Of a DNA stretch of 64,000 bases, positions 24,856 to 35,986 are shown piece after piece (the stretch's first letter is position 1; every line of letters begins with the position of its first letter). A program made the position numbers and the translations under genes. Source of the stretch: Voacanga thouarsii (Eukaryota; Streptophyta; Magnoliopsida; Gentianales; Apocynaceae); the NCBI GenBank assembly GCA_026120185.1, contig JANUWF010001659.1, forward strand, positions 5,270,001 through 5,334,000, given 5' to 3'. The notes beneath the pieces are model-generated. The model was not told where the DNA came from, searched no databases, and saw only the letters and a list, made by a program, of their open reading frames with translations.

Positions 24856-25529
24856 TTAACTTAGAAACTCTTGGCCTAAATTTTCACCTCCTCGATCAGA
24901 TCTAAGAGTTTCAATACTTTTGCAAAGTTGTTTCTCTACTTCATTGTTGAAGTCTTTTGACTTGTCAAATGCTTCAGACTTGTATTTCATTAAATACAAA
25001 TACCCATATCGTAAATCGTCATCGATGAAGGTTTTAAAGTAGTGATTACCTCCTCTTTCTTGTATAGACATTGGGCCACATACATCTATATGTATTAGTA
25101 TAAATAACTCTTTAGCCCTTTCTCCCTTTCCAGAAAATGGAGTTTTAGCCATTGTACCAAGTAAACAAGTTTCGCATGTGTCATATAATTCATAATCAAA
25201 TGACCCCCAAAGTCACCCAACTTGTATAACTTAGATACGTGTTTTTCATTTACATAGCCTAAACAACAATGCCATATGTAAGACAAGATTGAGTTATCTT
25301 TTCTTTACTTTTTACATTTATATTGAGAATTGGATTATCCATGTCTAGAATATATAAACCATTAACCAAAGTTGCAGAACCATAATGGATATCATTTAAT
25401 GAAAAAGAAAAACATTTATTCTTAAAATTTAAATAAATTCCAAATAAGTCTAAACAAGCAACTGAGATAATGTTTTTCAATAAAACTTGTACAAAATAGC
25501 AGTTTTGAAGTTCTAAAATTAATCCAAAA
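24856..25529 (-). pseudogene. Copia C2 pre-integrase and integrase, inverted
   Basis: On the minus strand, frames 25480-25259, 25286-25095 and 25152-24856 follow copia in order: LLKNIISVACLDLFG, YGSATLVNGLYILDMDN, a degraded zinc-binding region with ample GHV-type residues (WHCCLGYVNEKHVSKL), THAKLVYL, then IHIDVCGPMS and FIDDDLRYGYLYLMKYKS with the first catalytic Asp, ending GGENLGQEFLS. It begins exactly at the residue after the C2 protease break at 22462 (intact C3 reads across that point as PLGLILEL). Several frame breaks. It is best read as the missing middle of C2. Confidence 0.8.
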
Positions 25530-28500
25530 TGTATAACCCATCTAAACCTACCTTAGAGTAAGAGAGATGGGATGCATATCATGTCATCATGCATAAAATA
25601 TATCTCTTGAATGATTTTGTGTGCCTCAGAATTGTGGTTTATGGGTTGTATGATTTATTTGTGCTTGTTAAATAGAAATGGTAAAAAGGTAATTTTACTT
25701 GAGGTTGAAATAGGAAGTTGGCTTAATGCTTAGATAAGAAGAAGATTTGGTTGAGAAAATAAGAACAAGAGTTAGTGTGGTTAAGTGGTTAGAGCATTGT
25801 GATTTAATCTCTAAGGTCTTGAGTTCGAATCCAATCACCTAAGTTTTATTCATATTTATCTTTACCAATGTTTGCATTTTCTTCTTTCTTACATTCCTTA
25901 AAGTTAGGAATGTTCTTTTAGGGAAGAAACAATGGTAATGTCTTAACCATGGGATCTTGTTTTAAAAAGAATCTTGTCTCCATTATTTTTGCAAGCCTTG
26001 TCTCCATTGCTTAGGATTTTGAAATTCTAGCACTTGTGGGATAGGAGTTGGCCGAAAATGTGGAGGAAGAATAGGAAGAGGTTTCAATCAAATCACCATA
26101 GCTATTCCTTCAAGAACTTCATTTTCTTCTTGTTCTTGTTTTGGTTAAAATCTTGAAAAATTTTCAGATTTTCTTCAAAGCTGGTTTTCAAAATTTGCAG
26201 CAAGCATTCTCTAGCTAATTCTTGCAAAGAACCAACCATCTTGTGTGAAGTTGAAGGCTAAAATGCATTTGATTTTCACAGCATTGCATACTGCACCAAA
26301 CCAGAATTTTTTTCCGGCAAACAAGCAACCTTTGAACATGAATATTGTGCTATTCGTTGGTGCTCAAGAACACTTGGAACTTTCGCCTTTCTTCTCCAAG
26401 ATGATGGCTGGAAAACCACCATTAATGGAACTTCAAACACCCCTAAAATCTAGCAGCAAAATCATTTCAAAGAAGACAAAAAATCCTACACAAAACCATT
26501 TCAAATCCTAACAGTTCTTAAGCTTCAATTCCAGATTTTTTTTTTTTCCAGCTTTGCCTAATCAATGCTAAGGCCAAATTTCTTCATCAAACTTCATCAT
26601 GTTTTGGCCATAATGCAGCCATGGACAGAACCTCTTGGCTTTAAGATCATTGTATGTTCATTATGATTAAGAGCTTTATGGATGTTTGATGTATGATTGA
26701 CATTAAACCATCATTGTTGACTATGCCTTCAATATGTTATATTTTTCAATAAACCCGTAAATAATATTATGGCTAATAGAATATCACTCTTGTTGTGATG
26801 TATGTTAATACAAGCCTATTTTTGGATAAATCGACATGTTATTTGTTGGATCCATGTCTGTATGAATATGTATGTAAATTTTCCCTAGTATTTCACTGTA
26901 GTCATTAAAATTTATTGTAAGAACTACTTTTATTATTCTTACTATCATTATTACTATTAATATTATTATTTAATTTAATTGACCAATTTCAGTGAACACA
27001 AATATTTTCAAAATTAATAATTATTTAAAATATTGGCATTTTATTATATAAATAAATAGAATATTTTTATTAAACATTATTAGATATAAATAATAATATA
27101 TTGGAATTAATTAATATCAAATGTCTTTTATATTCATATTATTATTACTTAGCCTTACAAAAACTTTTATGTACACTCTTAAATACTATTTATATCAGAA
27201 TAATTTATTTATTATTAATTTTATTTGTTATTGATTATTAAAATTATTTACAATTTATTATTAATATTACTTAGTTTTTTTTAATAATATTATATATTAT
27301 TCATTACCAATATTATTTAGGATTTATTATTAATAGTACAAATTATTTATTACTAATTTTATTTATTAATATTACTTAATATTTATTATTTGTTAATAAA
27401 TAGTTAATATTATAATTTATAATTTATTTATTATTTATAACACCTATTTATTTTAAATTATTAAATTAATTTTATTCTATAAAATACCATATCAACTAGT
27501 GTTAAAGCTTAAGGCATTATTGTCATAACTAGATGTTGTTGTATCTAGTTGGGCTTAAGCATGTTATACTAGGAATTATTTATTTAAAGAAAATATTGTC
27601 TGGATGTAGGGACTTATACCCTGTGTTTACCCCAGGCAGGGTTAGGCTACTTGAACTATCTTGAAAGGCTATTATATCAAGGAAAAGCAAGAGATCAGTA
27701 AGTTCTTGCATAATGATGTTTGTGAACAAATGCATTTCTGCAAGTCGAATGCACTAATTGTCGGGAAGATGTACCACGAGATGCAATTATAGACAATTTA
27801 TTCCTTCTTCTAAAATAAAATAATTTTTGTCAAGCAAACAAATTTTCAAGTAAAACAATAAATTTTCTTTAAATAAAATTTTACCTAACGTTGTTTGGAA
27901 ACTATAATTGCTATTTCAAAAAAAAAAAACTCTTCATTGATTTTATATTTTCCAAATGGAATAAACATAATGTTGAGTATTCAATAAGAGTAGACTATTA
28001 GGATTGGTCTTTGAAAGGTTGGGTAAGTCTCTTAGTAGGAGGCCACCTCTGAGGGTTGAACCCTACCTAGACAAGACGACAGTTCTTGTTGGTCAGGTTG
28101 GTTGAGCTAGCAGTACAGTTCAGGTGGACTATTTATTTTTGGAGTCGAAAACCGATATGTTTGGGTGTAGAGATGGAAGAGTATCTCAATCGGTGGGTCG
28201 TATACCTACCTTATATCAGCATGCACAAAAGTGTGGTATCCTGATCATTCTCTTGTCATAATACACAAAGTGTGGCATCCTCACCATTCTCTTGACATGG
28301 TGCACAAAGTGTGGTGCCATGTCCATTCATGATGTATGGCTTCATAGTCAACTTTATTAGAGTGGTTATTTCTTTTCATGTTGAGCATTTTTACTTTACA
28401 AATGCTAATAAAACACCGTTCAGTGTTCAAAGATAAATTTCTGGACTTACAAACTTTTTGTTATGACTTGTTCAAAACTTGCATACATTAACTGGTTTTT

Positions 28501-28831
28501 CCTTAAATACCATGAGCATACATAGGACTTACTGGGAAATATTTCTCACACCTTTTATATCATGTCTTCAGGTTGATCCTGCTTGGATAGTCAATTTACT
28601 TATGCTGCCATGAGTTTGGAAGATTTATCCTGATGTATTTATTCGTTAAAGATTTTAGTTACCATTTATTTATTTCAAGACTTGTAAAAGTATTGTTTTG
28701 GGATTTTAATAAATCCGTTATTAAGTTATTTCCTTCTATGTTTTCTATTACCTAGTTATAAAGACCCCTTATCTTAAGGGCGGGGCGACATCCCTGCCCT
28801 TTTTGGGGTACATTGGTAGCGGGGTGTTACA
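25530..28831 (+). mobile_element. 5' LTR of G element
   Basis: Starts TGTATAACCCATCTAAACC and ends GGGGTGTTACA, followed by a primer site, so it is the 5' LTR. Length 3302 bp. Up to 26637 it matches the 3' LTR 33856-35036. There the 3' LTR continues (TTCTCCATC) while this copy jumps to TTAAGATC, so about 1 kb or more including the (CT)n tract is deleted. Flanking base block CAAAA precedes it. It sits inside the displaced C2 copia sequence. Confidence 0.8.
25774..25840 (+). other. tRNA-like segment inside G 5' LTR
   Basis: A-box-like TGGTTAAGTGGTTAGAGC and B-box-like GAGTTCGAATCC, spaced as in a tRNA gene. This is the best preserved of four copies. A weak TTAG/CTAA pairing closes the ends. 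Not a working tRNA by its stems. Confidence 0.55.
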
Positions 28832-28833
28832 AG

Positions 28834-28846
28834 TTGTATCAGAGAT
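28834..28846 (+). promoter_or_regulatory. Primer-binding site of G element
   Basis: TTGTATCAGAGAT two bases after the LTR end, an initiator-Met tRNA type site (TGGTATCAGAGC) with changes. Confidence 0.75.
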
Positions 28847-29083
28847 TAGGTTTTGGAAGCTATTGAAAATATTTGGATTTACTACATTAAGCTTTGTAAT
28901 CTCTAGTGATAATCTATGTGTTCTAGTTTTAGGATGGTTAGGAGATTCGCGTCCGTTACCTGAGATTGTCCTTTTATATGTGGTAAAACACCTGCTCTAG
29001 TCCCTATAGTCGACCTATCCTCTTCGGGCATAGAACTCGAACCTGGGTTAAATTGGTTTGAGTGAGAGAGCAGTGATAGTGAG

Positions 29084-29629
29084 ATGGAGATTAAGGTTAC
29101 CAACCCTACTATGCCTAATAACGGTAAAAAAGAGAAGATGGAAGTTAAGGTTACTATAATAGAGTTACCCAATCCGGAGGGAGGTGTTGAGGATGTGCGG
29201 GTGGTGGATTCTCCTATACCATTGGTTGATTTAGTCTCAGATAGTGAGGCTAGGGAGAAAGCTCCTAATCTTGACTTAGGTGGTGAAGGAGGAGATGAGA
29301 TGGGTGATGCTGATGATGAGAGAGGAGAATAGATGGGCAATTCTAATGGCAAAGTCAAAGGAGGGATGGAAGAGTTTGATGATGAGGAGGAGGAGACAAT
29401 TATGCCTTCTCGGACTTACTAATAGGAAAATTTGACATTATCCCCTTTTGGCTTTAACTTTGATGAGTCCTGTGATGAGGGATCTAGTCAGAAGGATAGA
29501 CTCACCTCGGGTATGAGAGCACTTAGGGAGTCAATCTTAGGGGTGATGAACAAGGGTAAGTGGAAGGTGGAGAAGAGTCCTATGAAGGGTAGAACTAATG
29601 GTTATACACTTAGTTTTGGATTGGAATAG
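29084..29629 (+). pseudogene. Extra acidic ORF upstream of gag in G element
   Basis: Frame 29084-29332 (82 codons: MEIKVTNPTMPNNGKKEK..., acidic GEGGDEMGDADDERGE end) continues in the same frame past a TAG (29330) as MGNSNGKVKGG, FDDEEEE, two stops near 29420, then an open run LTLSPFGFNFDESCDEGSSQ to 29629. I recognise no domain. The composition, acidic with Ser/Gly and few hydrophobic blocks, suggests a disordered protein. Position between primer site and gag is unusual for chromoviruses. It may be an accessory ORF or an N-terminal gag extension now out of use. Confidence 0.4.
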
Positions 29630-30017
29630 ATGGCAAGAAGCGAAGATGGAATAATGGTTCGAAGAATCTATTTCCAAATGCTAGAGTGATGACTAGAGTA
29701 GGGAGAAGACTTAGTGGATTTGTGATGCAATTTATTGATTAGGGAATCTATTTATTGAGTTCATGGCCATATTTACTTTCTTATCTATGAGTATTTCATT
29801 CTTATAGAGGTATCATCTATGGTATCTAATTTCTTTGTGCTAAAGTATGATTTATTTTGAAGAAAGCTTTTGAGTATTTCACTTCTTTCAAAAAGAAAAA
29901 AAATACTCTAATATGTTTAATAAGTGAGCAAAAGTTATAAATGTTATTTTTGCATTATATGTTTACATTCGTATGTATGCATTTGCCGACTTATAATTGT
30001 GGTGATGATGATCAAAG

Positions 30018-31760
30018 ATGGCGCCTAGATGTAAAATTCCCACAAGAGGCAAAACTGGTCAAGTCAAAAGTGTTAGAATTCGTGGAACCCTAAAACATCC
30101 ACGAATCCCTCCTGAGGACCCAAGTAAAAGATTAAGAAGATCTAAGGTTTAAGAATTACCTTTGGTTGCTGTAATCAAAATCCTTCGATTCTAATTGCGT
30201 TGTTGTACGTTTAACCCGAACAATCACCAGACGCTGCAGTATGCGAACGTCCTCTATCAGATACACACCGTGAACTCACTCGATACCTGGGGAGTGCTAG
30301 CACCTAGGGTTTGAGAGGTTTCTTTTTCTGGTGGATGAAGGCACGAATTTTACAACAGAATTGGCACACCCAAGAAGACGGCTAGGGTTTTTCTTAAAAA
30401 TCCACTCCGAACCTCTTAGAGTCCAACTCTAATAATATCTTATCATATTCTAATTTAAATTCAAATTAAATTAAAACTAATATGATAAGATTCTGTCATT
30501 ATCTCGGTAATTTAACTAATTAATTTACCGAGTCAGATTCTTATAATTTGGACATCATCCAGATACATCGAATGTGGACATATTTCCAGATTCATTGTAT
30601 CTGGTAAATTTTTTAAGTACGATTAACTTAGACATATTTCCAGATTCATCGAATCTGGTCACCAGAAAAATAACCTAACAAGTTCACTTATTGTATGACC
30701 CTATAGGTTCATTTAACACTGGCAGTGTACCTAAATCATATTTAAATGGCCCACAGGTTATAAGCGGTTTCTAGCAAAACATTATAACTATCCAGGTTAA
30801 ATGAAGATCGGTGATCTCTTTGAACCAAACCATAATTTTATATTTAGTCCTTTTGTCACACGATATCCAGATTAAGCATAAGGCACGGAGCATGTCATCC
30901 TTATTAATCTTAATCAATCGTTTCTTGATTTCATAGTAGACTGTTCAAACAAATGATATCAATATCTTAGATTGATATATTTGAGCACAACCATGCATTT
31001 TTAACAGTCTAACTTATCAAGGGGCCCATGGATATCTCTCCTATAATTGAGAGGGACAAATTCCTTCACAATCAATCATATTTCTCTCCTTGATTTATTC
31101 TATATCCAATAGTAGTCTAATTTATTATCTGGTTAAAGACAACTTTAGACAATGTCAAAATATAGAATTTATCAAGTAGGAAACTATGATGAATTTAGGC
31201 CGAAGGACTTTCAATATTATTATGGCTAGAAAGTACTTATGACATATTCCATGAAGTACTTTCACAGTGGGTCATGTCCAATACAATGTTCTCTAACATT
31301 TATTTATGTCTTGACTCGATATCACAAATATCCATGGCCAGTAAAACATAGCCATCAAGTCACAAACATACTAATCTTAATTTATTATTATTCCAATAAT
31401 AATAATCGATCAGGGACATTTTTAGAATAGTCATTGTATTCATTTTAGGGTTTTACTATCAAGTCACGTACTTGATGACCAACAAAACAAAACTCACTAT
31501 TCATGGAAAGGAAAGCCTCATATTATTATATAAAACATAATGACAATAGTATAAGAACAAATTGACTCTAGGGCATATCCCCAACAAAAAGACCTTCAAC
31601 ACCTAAAGATGAGCTAGCGGAGCACTCGTAGCTAAATGTGAGAAAGAGCATAAAGAAGAGCAAGAGACAAAACCTAAGGGATCTTCTAAGGTGACAGTTG
31701 GACAACTCTGATTAAGATCCTACCACTGAATTCTACTAGCTAGAGAAATATAGTTATTGG
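30018..31760 (+). pseudogene. G element gag start, split by a solo LTR
   Basis: ATGGCGCCTAGATGTAAA at 30018 opens MAPRCKIPTRGKTGQVKS, a basic start typical of Ty3/gypsy gag. The solo LTR and its AAAAG duplication interrupt it at 30071-31591. The frame then reads PSTPKDELAEHS before stops. No zinc knuckle was found. Confidence 0.4.
30071..31586 (-). mobile_element. Solo LTR of a different copia family (Angela-like)
   Basis: 1516 bp. On the minus strand it starts TGTTGGGGATATGCCCTAG and ends CCACGAATTCTAACA. Perfect 5-bp target duplication AAAAG at 30066-30070 and 31587-31591. The start motif is typical of Angela/Tork-type copia LTRs of plants. Neither primer site nor polypurine tract is present, so it is a solo LTR. 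No second copy in the window. Confidence 0.9.
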
Positions 31761-33399
31761 AGGAAATAAGTTAAAGCCATAGGTGATGACCAAATTAGTT
31801 GAGTAGAGAAAATGTGAGATCAGATGCACTCGTCATACCAGGTTAATTCTTTATTTCTCCTGAAAGAATATCCCCTTTGATCTTTGTTTTGCACAGCCTA
31901 TATATATTGCATAATGTGCTATTCATTTGAGTAGTGTTAAGCTAGACCATAAGAGTCGAATCTGTCAACTATGAATAGTTATAGGTTTTCTTATTAATTG
32001 TTTAAGCATTCCTCATCATGTAAGGAAGTAACGAACTATACGTTTGATTTGCGAGATGAAATTTTAGCTGGAGAAGTAAAATTTATCGGGAATCTGACTT
32101 GTTTCCTTTTGAGAATTATAGTAGCATATTAGGTATGGAATGATGGTAAAATCAAAGAGTTAAGTTGGTTATAGAGATAGAATAATACATCTTTGTAGAT
32201 TAGATAAGTATGATTAAATTTTAGAAGTGGTAAGGTGAAGGAAGTGTAGAGCATAATGGTAGGAGTAAAGGTTCATAAACTATTGTTGAATGAGTACTAA
32301 ATATCTCTCGCCTGGTGTTTTAGCCTGCGAGACCCAGCAGGAATGGTATAAGAAAAGGTTGGAATTTTAAAGCTATGAAGTGACCAGAGAATATTAGATA
32401 GTTTGGTCATTAAAGATATACTACTCCTAAGTTAGACTTGAGATAAGGATATTATTAAGTGTGAATTTGAGAAGAAGATATACTTAAGATTGCAACTAAC
32501 ATTGGGAATAGGTACAAAGGACGGGTGGTGATGTCATACTGATTAACAATGACTCTAATGCTTGTAGAGTAGATGCATAAGCTTTCAATCCTTCTTTGAT
32601 AATTTTGTGGTGACTTTTTAGACAACACCTGATGTATTTTGAATGCCATGAAGGATGTGGAACAGTTGAAATTCGTGTTAGAAAATGGAGATAACATGAA
32701 TTTCTATTAAGTTTGGAAAGTGAAAGTTTAGTTGAGCATAGTTCTATTTCTAGAATGAGAGGTAATCAGGAGCAGTTTTAAGGTAGTCCTAGCCAAGGTA
32801 GACGCTGCATAGGATGTCATCAAGTATTGTATCTAAGTAGGATCCTAGGTTCACTGTAAGATGTTAGACTAAGTTCCTAGAGATAATGGGATCAACTTAG
32901 AAGTTCTGTGCCACTGCATATCCTCAAAATTGATAGCTGGTCGAAGAGACTTATTCAGATACAGAAGGACATATTTTGGTTATGTATACTATACATTGTG
33001 GATAATAGGACTAAAAGTGTGTCGCATGCCAGTAGGCATACAACATCAATTATTGATCCTCTATTGGATTGCCCTATATGAAGAGATGCAAAGCAAGACA
33101 TATTAAGTACTAAGAGAAAGAATGAAGACGACTTGGAGTCAGTAGAAGAGCTATATGAATGACAGGAATAGAATGATGGAACTGTCGTCTATGGATTGGG
33201 CTTACCAGACATTTTATTGAGATTACGAGGCATGTTTCATATATCTCAACTAAAGACATACGATCTTGATCCGAAATATGTTTTAACAACAAGCCTTTAC
33301 TATTGTAACCTGATTTGGGTTACATGGAGAAGCTGATTAGGATTCTAAATTGAAGTATCAAGACTATTCGAAATAAGCAGATACCAAAGGTGAAAGTGT

Positions 33400-33840
33400 T
33401 ATGGGAGCACCACATACACAAGAAGCTAGTTGGATTATTGCAACCATTGCTAATACCAAAATGGAAATAGGATGAGGTAGTAATGGAATTGGTCACAAAC
33501 TTACCCATGTCACAGACCTAAAAGGATGTCATTTGAGTAGTGGTTAATCAACTAACAAAGGCAGTGAATTTTATCCCCGTAAGTGTAAGGGACTTTATGA
33601 AATGGTTAGCTCAGACTTATGTACAGAAAATAGTAAAGTTGCATGAAGTACCCTCAAGTATCGCCTTTAACTGAGACCTGAGGTCTATATTGCAGTCTTA
33701 GGAAAAAGTTCCAAATAACTATGGGTTTTGATTTGAAGTTCAGCATGCCGGTTCATAAGATGTCACGTGGGAAGAATGGATAAAGTAGAGATATCCTGAC
33801 TTGAGAGAAAGGTACGCCTGAATTTTAGGACAAAATTCTT
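33400..33840 (+). pseudogene. G element integrase and chromodomain-like remnant
   Basis: The frame reads LLQPLLIPKWKWDEV, VVNQLTKAVNFIPVS and LAQTYVQKIVKLHEVPSSI with internal stops: the core of a Ty3/gypsy integrase, which inserts the cDNA. After a frame break FSMPVH matches the FSTAFH-type block, and then the sequence jumps straight to DVTWEEW and RYPDL, the end of a chromodomain-like tail as in Tekay/Del chromoviruses. The integrase C-terminal half including the catalytic Glu is therefore deleted. Non-functional. Confidence 0.75.
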
Positions 33841-33841
33841 C

Positions 33842-33855
33842 AAAGGAGAAGAGGA
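33842..33855 (+). promoter_or_regulatory. Polypurine tract of G element
   Basis: AAAGGAGAAGAGGA directly before the 3' LTR start TGTAAAACCC; primes plus-strand DNA synthesis. Confidence 0.85.
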
Positions 33856-34099
33856 TGTAAAACCCTACCTAAACCTACCATAGAGTAAGAGGGATGGGAT
33901 GCATATTATGTAATCATACATAAAATATATCTCTTAAATGATTTTGTGTGCTTTAGAATTATGGTTTATAGATTGTATTATTTATTTGTGCTTGTTGAGT
34001 AGAAAGGGTGAAAAGGTAATTTTACTTAAGGTCGAAATAGGAAGTTGTCTTGAGGCTTAGATAAGAAGAAGATTTGGTTAAGAAAATAAGAATAAGAGT

Positions 34100-34170
34100 T
34101 AATGTGGTTAAGGGGTTAGAGTATTGTGATTTCATCTCTAAGGTCTTGAATTCAAATTCTATTACTTAAG
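34100..34170 (+). other. tRNA-like segment inside G 3' LTR
   Basis: TGGTTAAGGGGTTAGAG followed by GAATTCAAATTCT at the same offset from the LTR start as in the 5' LTR. More degraded than that copy. Confidence 0.45.
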
Positions 34171-35730
34171 TTTTATTCATATTTATCTTAACCAATATTT
34201 GAATTTTCTTCTTTCTTACATTCCTTAAAATTAGGAATATTGTCTTAGGAAAGACACAATGGTAATGTCTTAATCATGGGATCTTGTTCTAAAAAGAATT
34301 CTTTTCTCCATTATTTTTGCAAGCCTTGTCCTAACCTCTTTGAATTTAAACTATTCGTAATTCTTTAATTCATCTTTATATCCATACAATTCTTGGATAA
34401 TTACCTTTCTTGGAATTCAAAATTCCAGCTCTTGTGGTATAGGAGTTGGCCAAAAATATGGAGGAAGAATAGGAAGAGGTATCAATCAAATCACCATAGC
34501 TATTCCTTCAAGAACTTCATCTTCTTCTTGTTCTTGTTTTGGTTAAAATCTTGAACATTTTTCAAATTTTCTTCAAAGTAGGTTTTCAAAATTTGCAGCA
34601 AGATTTCTCTACCTAATTCTTGCAAAAAGCTAACCATCTTGTGTGATGATGAAGGCTAAAATGCTTTAGATTTTGGTAGCATTACATGCTGCACCAAACC
34701 AGATTTTTTTCTAGCAAACAAGTAACCTTTGAACATGAATATTGAGCTATTCGTTGGTGCTCAAGAACACTTGGAACTTTCCCCTGTCTTCTTCAAGATG
34801 ATGGCTGGAAAACCACCATTAATGGACCTTTAAACACCCCTAAAATCCAACTGCAAAACTGTTCCAGCATTGCCTAATAGTTCTGCACAAAACCATTTCA
34901 AATCCTAAGAGTTCTTAAGCTTCAATTCTAGATTTTTTTTCCAGCATTGCCTAATAAATGGTAAAGCCAAATTTCTTCATTAAACTTCATCATGTTTCGG
35001 CCATAATGTAGCCATGGACAGAACCTCTTGGCTTCTCCATCTACCTTGATTATTAGGACTCCATTAACATACCTTAAAACAATCCTATCTTCATTCTATT
35101 CAAAATTATTCAAACTTCAAATTAAATTTCAGATTTTTGTTACATTAAACACTCACCTAGAAAGATAATAAAACCCGAAATTCAACTACTATTCCATAGC
35201 CATATTTGTCCATCCCAAAGCTGGAACAACCCTCCATTCCATGATCAAAGCTAGTTCAGCCATATACCATTGAAGGACAAGGAACCTTCCAAGAGCAAAC
35301 ACCATTACCCAATCCTATACCTCAAACATCTCCACTGTTCTCTCAATTTGAATTTTGAAAAACTTGAAACTCTTTCTCTCCTTCTTGGATAACTAAAAGC
35401 CTCCCCCTAGCTAGTCCATTCGGGCATCATTCACATACACGAAATCATTCTTTCTCTCAATTCCTCTCAAAAACACCAAGATCACACACTAACATCTTCA
35501 ACCTTCAATCACCTCTATTCATCCCAAATCACTCCAAGAACCATCAAACCAACTAGGATGCGGTCCATACTCCCTCATAGGCCACTCCATAACTTCAAAA
35601 ATACCAAAGTTGATCTTCTATTCGGATCAAACATACCTTTTCGGTCAAGAACAATATGAACATCAGGAAGGTAACTTTAAACACCTTAGACCTTCTTCAT
35701 CTCATCATCACCATTTCAATATCATCCTAA

Positions 35731-35756
35731 TCTCTCTCTCTCTCTCTCTCTCTCTC
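35731..35756. repeat. (CT)n microsatellite in G LTR
   Basis: Thirteen CT units, same relative place as (GA)n at 1770-1834. Confidence 0.95.
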
Positions 35757-35986
35757 GGCCAAACCTAGGATGGCCATTCTTGGACGAACATCAACTAAGG
35801 AAGGACCTTCAAGCATTCAAGGACCTTCATTGACCAAGGTGATATCTTCAACAAATGATTATCAAAACAAGTATTTTCTTTCATGATCTCCTCTTCAAAT
35901 TCTCAAACATAAGGCTCTTAGATGATGGATTTGATAGGTTTATTGAATAATATGGGGTTGGAGATATGTATGTGGGTGAAGGGAAT

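Larger units (their letters stand above)
28832..33855 (+). mobile_element. Internal region of G element (chromovirus-like), defective
   Basis: About 5.0 kb, of which 1.5 kb is a foreign solo LTR (30071-31586). Between the primer site and the gag-pol start lies an extra acidic frame (29084-29629). gag-pol appears to start at 30018 (MAPRCKIPTRGKTG) and is cut 53 bases later by the solo LTR. The 31592-33400 stretch is heavily mutated with no long frame. Integrase and a chromodomain-like end are recognisable at 33400-33840. The coding length left is too short for full gag-pol, so parts are deleted. Confidence 0.75.
33856..35986 (+). mobile_element. 3' LTR of G element, truncated
   Basis: Starts TGTAAAACCCTACCTAAACC after the polypurine tract. 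Matches 25530-26637, then carries the middle part missing there, including (CT)n at 35731-35756 followed by CTCGGCC as in the 1-3791 copy. Homology fades near 35975, where an A-family LTR, itself lacking its end, begins. The last 1.5-2 kb of the LTR is lost. Confidence 0.8.

Noticed and set aside
25774..25840. Functional tRNA gene
   Set aside because: A and B boxes are present but acceptor and T stems do not pair well, and the segment is part of a repeated LTR.
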